NCBI GenBank assembly: GCA_946055125.1
Contig: CAMGFF010000038.1
Coordinates: 1-11,506 of the forward strand
Length of the DNA: 11,506 bases
Source of the DNA: an uncultured Prevotellaceae bacterium
GTDB lineage: Bacteria; Bacteroidota; Bacteroidia; Bacteroidales; Muribaculaceae
Direction of reading: 5' to 3'
Position 1 is the stretch's first letter. Every line of letters starts with the position of its first letter. A model generated the notes under the pieces. It was not told where the DNA came from. It did no database searches and was given only the letters and a program-made list of their open reading frames with translations. Positions 1 to 11,506 of the stretch are shown piece by piece. The position numbers and the translations under genes are program-made.

Positions 1-50
1 GCACTGGTCTCCAAAACCAGGTGTCGGGAGTTCGAGCCTCTCTTCCCGTG
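1..50 (+). tRNA. tRNA-Trp (CCA anticodon), 5' end cut off by the window edge
   Basis: This is the 3' part of the tryptophan tRNA that decodes UGG. The anticodon stem is CTGGT (4-8) paired with ACCAG (16-20), around a seven-base loop CTCCAAA with anticodon CCA at 11-13. The T stem is GGGAG (26-30) with CTCTC (38-42), one pair being G-U, and its loop is TTCGAGC. The 3' acceptor strand is 43-49, followed by discriminator G at 50, as expected for bacterial tRNA-Trp. The following bases are CTA, so the CCA end is not encoded and must be added by the CCA-adding enzyme. The D arm and 5' acceptor strand lie outside the window. The gene is only 25 nt before secE, and tuf-tRNA-Trp-secE is a common bacterial order, so co-transcription is likely. 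Confidence 0.95.
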
Positions 51-75
51 CTAATAAAGAAAAAGGAAATAAAGA

Positions 76-267
76 ATGAAAATACTTAAGGATATCGAGG
101 ACTCTTATAACGAACTCGTTTATAAGGTTTCTTGGCCCACCAAGAGTCAGCTTGCCAATAGCAGCGTAGTTGTTATGGTAGCTTCCATCATAATAGCGCT
201 CGTAATATTTGCTATGGACGAGGTTGTGGACAACCTGATGCACTTGATTTATGGCATATCGCTGTAA
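76..267 (+). CDS. secE: Preprotein translocase subunit SecE
   Basis: SecE is the small essential subunit that clamps SecY in the inner-membrane SecYEG channel. The 63-residue product is the short single-span form typical outside Proteobacteria. An amphipathic N-terminal segment (about 1-27) contains the hallmark V-x-W-P motif with W20 and P21. It is followed by one hydrophobic span (about 30-47, rich in V, I and A), and then a D-E pair and a short tail. The ATG is preceded by AAAAGGAAAT, a modest purine-rich ribosome site 7-8 nt upstream. It sits between tRNA-Trp and nusG, the standard place for secE. The assignment is firm from the motif, size and context together, although SecE proteins are weakly conserved in sequence. 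Confidence 0.95.
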   Translation: MKILKDIEDSYNELVYKVSWPTKSQLANSSVVVMVASIIIALVIFAMDEVVDNLMHLIYGISL

Positions 268-311
268 GTCAAAGTTGTGTTTTGGAATATTAATTTTTTA
301 GTAGAAATTCA

Positions 312-866
312 ATGTCAGACGAAGTAAAGAAAAGATGGTATGTTCTCCGCGCCATATCGGGCAAGGAGGCAAAGGTTAAAGAGGTGCTGGATGCAGCAAT
401 CAAGAACACCGATCTTGGAAAGTACGTATCACAGGTGTTGATTCCTACTGAGAAAATCTACACCACACGCAACGGAAAGAAGGTTCTGAAAGAAAGGAAT
501 CTTTATTCCGGCTACGTCTTTGTCGAGGCACAACTGACCGGCGAGGTTATGTTTGAATTGCGCAACACCACCAATGTAATCGATTTCCTGCACGGCCGTG
601 ACAAGACGGCGATGCCGGAGCCAATCAGAGAGGACGAGGTAGCCCGCATGCTGGGCGTGGCCGATGCCTCGATAGATGGCGACGACGACGTGCCAAACGA
701 TTTCATCGTGGGTGAGAACGTGAAGGTGAACTTTGGACCCTTCAGCGGCTTCACCGGCGAGATAGAGGAGGTTAACCGCGAGAAGCGTAAGCTCAAAGTG
801 ATGGTGAAAGTCTTCGGCCGAAAGACACCTCTTGAACTGGACAATTCTCAAGTAGAGCGGGAGTAA
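312..866 (+). CDS. nusG: Transcription termination/antitermination factor NusG
   Basis: NusG binds the beta' clamp helices of RNA polymerase, suppresses pausing, and links polymerase to Rho or to ribosomal protein S10. The 184-residue protein has the usual two domains. The N-terminal NGN domain starts at R8-W9-Y10-V11 and includes the L64-Y65-S66-G67-Y68-V69 strand that matches the family PGYV motif. After an acidic linker (about 118-130, with D-D-D) comes the C-terminal KOW domain (about 131-184). That domain shows G142-P-F-x-x-F-x-G, E157-K-R-K-L-K-V and F168-G-R-x-T-P, all family hallmarks. Length is normal. The first ATG places W9 correctly; there is no clear Shine-Dalgarno sequence, only an A/T-rich upstream stretch. 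This is the housekeeping NusG, not a capsule-linked UpxY paralogue, because it lies next to secE and rplK. Confidence 0.97.
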   Translation: MSDEVKKRWYVLRAISGKEAKVKEVLDAAIKNTDLGKYVSQVLIPTEKIYTTRNGKKVLKERNLYSGYVFVEAQLTGEVMFELRNTTNVIDFLHGRDKTAMPEPIREDEVARMLGVADASIDGDDDVPNDFIVGENVKVNFGPFSGFTGEIEEVNREKRKLKVMVKVFGRKTPLELDNSQVERE

Positions 867-872
867 CCGCAC

Positions 873-924
873 GGAGGCGGGAGGTTACGCGCCTGCCTCT
901 TAAGGAGTGGTTATGACGACCGCT
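873..924 (+). promoter_or_regulatory. nusG-rplK leader with two predicted hairpins, possible L1 autoregulatory site
   Basis: Two adjacent inverted repeats lie in the 95-nt gap before rplK. Hairpin 1 pairs 873-881 with 892-900: nine pairs including two G-U, around a ten-base loop. Hairpin 2 pairs 906-912 with 918-924: seven pairs with two G-U, around the five-base loop ATGAC. Neither is followed by a T tract, so an intrinsic terminator is unlikely. In E. coli, L1 represses the rplK-rplA unit by binding a leader at this location that imitates its 23S rRNA site. The GGGAGG string at 879-884 recalls, from memory, the L1-binding segment of 23S helix 76. The pairing is seen in the sequence; the L1 role is inference. 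Confidence 0.4.
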
Positions 925-951
925 ATAAAACTAATTTTAATCAAAAAATAG
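913..951 (+). other. Possible 12-codon leader mini-ORF upstream of rplK
   Basis: An ATG at 913 opens a reading frame of 12 codons (MTTAIKLILIKK) ending in TAG at 949-951. AAGGAG at 902-907 lies five bases before this ATG, the best Shine-Dalgarno match I see at any start in the window. The annotated operon genes mostly have weak or no such match. The frame stops 10 nt before the rplK ATG, and its start codon lies in the loop of the second predicted hairpin. It could be a leader peptide that opens the hairpins or feeds ribosomes to rplK. It may equally be a chance frame, since AAGGAG also forms part of the hairpin stem. There is no known family to compare it with. Confidence 0.25.
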
Positions 952-961
952 GTTTTGAAAA

Positions 962-1405
962 ATGGCTAAAGAAATTGCTGGACAGATCAAATTACAGATC
1001 AAAGGTGGAGCAGCCAACCCTTCACCCCCAGTAGGACCTGCACTTGGTTCGAAGGGTATCAACATCATGGAATTTTGCAAGCAATTCAATGCCCGCACAC
1101 AGGACAAGGCAGGCAAAGTTCTTCCGGTAGTAATCACTTACTACACCGACAAGAGCTTTGACTTCGTTGTGAAGACACCGCCGGTAGCAATACAGCTGCT
1201 TGAGGCGTCGAAGCAGAAGAGCGGCTCGGCACAGCCCAACCGCAAGAAGATTGCCGAGATAACCTGGGAGCAGGTAAAGACAATTGCTGAGGACAAGATG
1301 CCTGATTTGAATTGCTTTACAATTGACTCGGCTATGCGCATGGTTGCCGGAACAGCGAGAAGTATGGGTATCACAGTAAAGGGTGCGTTCCCTGAAAACA
1401 ATTAA
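962..1405 (+). CDS. rplK: 50S ribosomal protein L11
   Basis: L11 binds the GTPase-associated region of 23S rRNA (helices 43 and 44) at the base of the stalk and takes part in factor-dependent GTP hydrolysis. The 147-residue protein has the usual length. The N-terminal domain (about 1-70) begins with K3-E4-I5-A6-G7-Q8-I9-K10-L11 and carries the conserved P22-P23-V24-G25-P26-A27-L28-G29 strip where thiostrepton-type antibiotics act. The C-terminal rRNA-binding domain (about 75-147) ends with the conserved A-G-T-A-R-S-M-G-I segment. The start is fixed by the usual MAKEI N-terminus. It stands 14 nt before rplA, so the two are surely translated from one message. No Shine-Dalgarno sequence is obvious at its own ATG. 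Confidence 0.98.
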   Translation: MAKEIAGQIKLQIKGGAANPSPPVGPALGSKGINIMEFCKQFNARTQDKAGKVLPVVITYYTDKSFDFVVKTPPVAIQLLEASKQKSGSAQPNRKKIAEITWEQVKTIAEDKMPDLNCFTIDSAMRMVAGTARSMGITVKGAFPENN

Positions 1406-1419
1406 AAACTTCAATTGAC

Positions 1420-2115
1420 ATGGCTAAACTTACAAAGAATCAAAAAGTAGTAAACGCGAAGATTGAAGCTGGGAAAAGTTACACACTCAAGGAGGCTTCG
1501 GCACTTGTGAAGGAAGTGACCTTCACAAAGTTTGATGCTTCGGTAGATATCGATGTTCGCTTAGGCGTAGACCCACGCAAGGCCAACCAAATGGTTCGCG
1601 GCGTGGTATCGTTGCCCAATGGAACGGGCAAGGAGGTGCGCGTGCTTTGCCTCTGCAACCCCGATGTAGCAGCAGCAGCCACCGAGGCAGGAGCTGACTA
1701 CGTAGGTCTTGAGGAGTACATTGAGAAGATCAAGGGCGGCTGGACCGACGTAGATGTTATCATCACACAGCCTGCCATCATGGGAAAGATAGGAGCGCTG
1801 GGCCGCATTCTCGGACCGCGTGGCCTTATGCCAAACCCCAAGAGCGGCACAGTGACTATGGACGTTGCTAAGGCAGTGAAGGAAGTGAAGCAAGGCAAGA
1901 TCGACTTCAAGGTCGATAAGGGTGGAATCGTACACACTTCAATCGGTAAGGTTTCGTTCACACCGGAGAAGATCCGCGAGAACGCCAAGGAGTTTATCAA
2001 CACCTTGATAAAGCTGAAGCCTGCCACTGCGAAGGGTACCTACATCAAGAGTATTTATCTTTCGAGTACAATGAGTCCGGGTATCAAGGTTGATACTAAG
2101 TCGATCGACGAATAA
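1420..2115 (+). CDS. rplA: 50S ribosomal protein L1
   Basis: L1 forms the mobile stalk near the ribosomal E site and helps release deacylated tRNA. In many bacteria it also represses translation of its own operon. The 231-residue product has normal length. The family signature lies at residues 118-141, with G122-K123, L127-G128-R129, G132-P133-R134-G135-L136-M137-P138-N139-P140. Domain I is made from the N-terminal (about 1-67) and C-terminal (about 158-231) parts, with domain II inserted between, as is usual for the family. The start ATG follows rplK by 14 nt with no visible Shine-Dalgarno sequence. Only 24 nt separate it from rplJ. Confidence 0.98.
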   Translation: MAKLTKNQKVVNAKIEAGKSYTLKEASALVKEVTFTKFDASVDIDVRLGVDPRKANQMVRGVVSLPNGTGKEVRVLCLCNPDVAAAATEAGADYVGLEEYIEKIKGGWTDVDVIITQPAIMGKIGALGRILGPRGLMPNPKSGTVTMDVAKAVKEVKQGKIDFKVDKGGIVHTSIGKVSFTPEKIRENAKEFINTLIKLKPATAKGTYIKSIYLSSTMSPGIKVDTKSIDE

Positions 2116-2139
2116 TTTACTGATTAACTTACAACGACA

Positions 2140-2667
2140 ATGAGAAAGGAAGATAAACTTACGATAATTGATCAGATAGCAGCCACGCTCAAGGAGTACA
2201 GCTGCGTATATCTCACTGAGACCAACGGACTCGATGCAGAGAAGACCTCGGCGCTGCGCCGTGAGTGCTTCAAGCAGGGAGTGAAGCTTGTGGCTGTGAA
2301 GAACACATTGCTCAAGAAAGCAATGGAGCAGAGCGACGTTGATTACTCAGGACTATATCCCGCAATGAAGGGTTCCACTTCACTTATGCTTTCCAACGTG
2401 GGCAATGCACCTGCAAAGCTCATCAAGGGATTTGTGAAGAAGGACGATGTCCTCCCGGCGCTGAAGGCCGCATTCGTTGAGGAAACCGCATATTTAGGAG
2501 CCGACCAAATCGACTTCCTTGCAAGTCTGAAGAGCAAGAACGAGCTTATTGCCGACATTGTTGCATTGCTGCAATCGCCTGCTAAGAACGTTATCTCAGG
2601 ACTTCAGGGCTCGGCCGGCAACAAGATACACGGTATTCTTGAAACATTATCAAAAAAAGAGAATTAA
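2140..2667 (+). CDS. rplJ: 50S ribosomal protein L10
   Basis: L10 anchors the L12 dimers to the ribosome, forming the stalk that recruits translation factors. The 175-residue protein begins with a helix (about 1-20). It then shows the conserved A38-L39-R40-R41 and V53-K54-N55-T56-L57 segments of the rRNA-binding domain. The C-terminal helical tail (about 135-175) is where L12 dimers dock. Length is typical of the family. In E. coli, L10 or the L10-L12 complex binds a long structured leader before rplJ. Here the gap to rplA is only 24 nt and cannot hold such a leader, so any control must be elsewhere, for example inside the end of rplA or in the upstream leader. Confidence 0.97.
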   Translation: MRKEDKLTIIDQIAATLKEYSCVYLTETNGLDAEKTSALRRECFKQGVKLVAVKNTLLKKAMEQSDVDYSGLYPAMKGSTSLMLSNVGNAPAKLIKGFVKKDDVLPALKAAFVEETAYLGADQIDFLASLKSKNELIADIVALLQSPAKNVISGLQGSAGNKIHGILETLSKKEN

Positions 2668-2702
2668 AAAAATTAAAAACAAACAATTAAATCATTATAA
2701 CA

Positions 2703-3077
2703 ATGGCAGATTTGAAAGCTTTTGCAGAACAATTGGTTAACCTTACCGTTAAAGAAGTAAACGAACTTGCTCAGATCCTGAAGGACGAGTACGGCATTGA
2801 GCCCGCTGCTGCAGCTGTAGCTGTTGCTGCCGGTCCTGCAGCCGGAGCACCCGCAGAGGAGGAGAAGACTTCGTTTGATGTAGTATTGAAGAGCGCAGGT
2901 GCAAGCAAGCTCGCAGTTGTGAAGCTTGTTAAGGAGCTCACCGGACTTGGCCTTAAGGAGGCTAAGGAGCTCGTTGATGGTGCACCCAGCACAGTTAAGG
3001 AAGGACTTGCCAAGGCCGATGCTGAGGGCATGAAGAAGCAGCTTGAAGAGGCTGGAGCTGAAGTTGAACTTAAATAA
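2703..3077 (+). CDS. rplL: 50S ribosomal protein L7/L12
   Basis: L12 is the multicopy, flexible stalk protein that contacts EF-Tu, EF-G, IF2 and release factors. The 124-residue product shows all three parts. The N-terminal dimerisation helices cover about 1-33. An Ala/Gly/Pro-rich hinge follows at about 34-52. The globular C-terminal domain covers about 57-124, with the conserved G66-A67-x-K69 and T80-G81-L82-G83-L84-K85-E86-A87-K88 factor-binding face. The start is fixed by the MADLKAFAEQL N-terminus. The 35 nt before the ATG contain no G at all, so there is no Shine-Dalgarno sequence. L12 is needed in several copies per ribosome, so this start must be efficient by another route, probably an open A-rich context. 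Confidence 0.98.
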   Translation: MADLKAFAEQLVNLTVKEVNELAQILKDEYGIEPAAAAVAVAAGPAAGAPAEEEKTSFDVVLKSAGASKLAVVKLVKELTGLGLKEAKELVDGAPSTVKEGLAKADAEGMKKQLEEAGAEVELK

Positions 3078-3078
3078 T

Positions 3079-3099
3079 ATTACCTGATTATCAGGTGAT
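3079..3099 (+). promoter_or_regulatory. Small hairpin just after rplL stop
   Basis: ATTACCTGA (3079-3087) pairs with TCAGGTGAT (3091-3099), nine pairs with one T-G, around a three-base loop TTA. It starts two bases after the rplL stop codon and ends two bases before the larger terminator-like hairpin. It has no T tract. It may protect the rplL 3' end from exonucleases, act as an RNA-processing site, or affect folding of the next hairpin. In E. coli an RNase III site lies in the matching rplL-rpoB gap, but I see no sequence basis for claiming the same enzyme here. Confidence 0.4.
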
Positions 3100-3100
3100 T

Positions 3101-3140
3101 AGGTTAAGAATCTTCTCACAAGACGATTCTTAACCTTTTT
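3101..3140 (+). terminator. Intrinsic terminator or attenuator between rplL and rpoB
   Basis: AGGTTAAGAATC (3101-3112) pairs perfectly with GATTCTTAACCT (3125-3136), 12 pairs. Three more pairs (3114-3116 with 3121-3123) and a CACA loop sit above one mismatch. The 3' arm runs straight into T's at 3136-3140, giving the form of a rho-independent terminator. The stem is rather A/T-rich and the T tract short, so leaky termination is likely. This is the same position as the E. coli attenuator that lowers rpoB-rpoC transcription relative to the ribosomal genes. I see no convincing promoter after it, which favours partial read-through over a full stop. Confidence 0.7.
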
Positions 3141-3182
3141 GTGTTATAATTAAATATTTGAGTTCACTTAATTTAATTTTCA

Positions 3183-6989
<3,807 letters not shown>

Positions 6990-7031
6990 AATTAGTCACT
7001 CTTTATATATATCACAGAATAGGAAAACAAT

Positions 7032-11321
<4,290 letters not shown>

Positions 11322-11371
11322 CGGCCCAACAACCACCGACAGCATTTAAGTAACTGACACTTTTAGATAGC

Positions 11372-11406
11372 CGAAGCACCCCACCCCGGGGTGCTTCGCT
11401 CATTTT
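11372..11406 (+). terminator. Rho-independent terminator after rpoC
   Basis: CGAAGCACCCC (11372-11382) pairs perfectly with GGGGTGCTTCG (11388-11398), 11 pairs, around the loop ACCCC. It is followed by CTCATTTT, an interrupted T tract. The G/C-rich stem and its place 51 nt after the rpoC stop make it the likely end of the whole operon. The other strand has no matching T tract beside the stem, so it probably works in one direction only. Confidence 0.85.
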
Positions 11407-11485
11407 GGAGGAATTTGGCGGTATCTTAGCAAATTTTGGATAAATTTGGTGGCATTTCAACAAATTTTTACTATATTTGTGGCGG
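11402..11485 (+). repeat. 31-bp imperfect tandem repeat, about 2.7 copies
   Basis: Three units start with ATTTT at 11402, 11433 and 11464. Comparing 11402-11437 with 11433-11468 gives 29 identities in 36 positions without gaps. The third copy is less similar: it keeps the ATTTT start and the TTTG at the same 31-base spacing, then needs a one-base shift to keep GGCGG. Each unit carries a TTTG core, at 11414, 11445 and 11476. The array begins just after the operon terminator and is not coding in any convincing frame. The units place promoter-like boxes at fixed spacing. Confidence 0.6.
11445..11479 (+). promoter_or_regulatory. Bacteroidota-type promoter reading out of the window
   Basis: TATATTTG at 11472-11479 is a perfect match to the Bacteroidota -7 box TAnnTTTG. 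A TTTG at 11445-11448 can serve as the -33 box, with a 23-nt gap that is slightly longer than the usual spacing of about 20. Transcription would start near 11485 and run into the next gene beyond the window. A second perfect TAnnTTTG (TAAATTTG, 11441-11448) lies exactly 31 bases upstream and has its own TTTG at 11414-11417 with the same 23-nt gap, so a tandem pair is possible. The location after a terminator supports the call. Confidence 0.5.
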
Positions 11486-11506
11486 CAAAGGGCGCTTAGG
11501 CTTCTT

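Noticed and set aside
949..957. TAGGTTTTG before rplK as a -7 box
   Set aside because: It has one extra T relative to TAnnTTTG, no TTTG at the right distance upstream, and would start transcription almost at the rplK ATG.
2549..2740. A 63-codon plus-strand frame spanning the rplJ end and rplL start
   Set aside because: It overlaps two conserved genes in another frame and crosses the spacer by chance. Its translation is low-complexity and basic, without family features.
3138..3160. Possible rpoB promoter: TATAAT at 3145-3150, or AATATTTG at 3153-3160 as a near TAnnTTTG box
   Set aside because: TATAAT is not the Bacteroidota -7 consensus and has no TTGACA-like partner. AATATTTG has one mismatch and the nearest TTTG (3138-3141) is only 11 nt upstream, far too close.

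Overview
This window is a classic bacterial core locus: the end of a tRNA-Trp gene followed by secE-nusG-rplK-rplA-rplJ-rplL-rpoB-rpoC, all on the + strand. The proteins point to Bacteroidota, most likely order Bacteroidales. The evidence is the style of the RpoB and RpoC N-termini, mostly A-rich translation starts with little Shine-Dalgarno signal, a tRNA gene without an encoded CCA, and a perfect TAnnTTTG promoter box near the right edge. A family such as Muribaculaceae is plausible but cannot be fixed from this window.

Layout. Bases 1-50 are the 3' two thirds of tRNA-Trp (anticodon CCA). secE (76-267) and nusG (312-866) follow and encode a translocon subunit and a transcription elongation factor. 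A 95-nt leader (867-961) holds two predicted hairpins and a 12-codon mini-ORF with a strong Shine-Dalgarno sequence. Next come the L11/L1 pair (962-2115) and the L10/L12 stalk pair (2140-3077). A 105-nt gap (3078-3182) carries two tandem hairpins, the second of which looks like an intrinsic terminator or attenuator. rpoB (3183-6989) and rpoC (7032-11321) encode the two large RNA polymerase subunits, and every catalytic and zinc-binding residue I checked is present. A strong GC-rich terminator (11372-11406) closes the operon. The last 100 bases hold about 2.7 copies of a 31-bp imperfect tandem repeat, with one or two Bacteroidota-type promoters reading out of the window.

How it works together. 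The locus makes the ribosomal stalk and its base (L11, L10, L12, with L1 at the other stalk), the core RNA polymerase beta and beta' subunits, the factor NusG that binds polymerase, and SecE of the protein export channel. The leader and the rplL-rpoB gap are the likely points where ribosomal protein and polymerase output are set separately.

I found no undescribed gene system. The genes are ordinary and intact. What deserves a second look lies between genes: the nusG-rplK leader, the rplL-rpoB attenuator, and the repeat-embedded promoters after rpoC.
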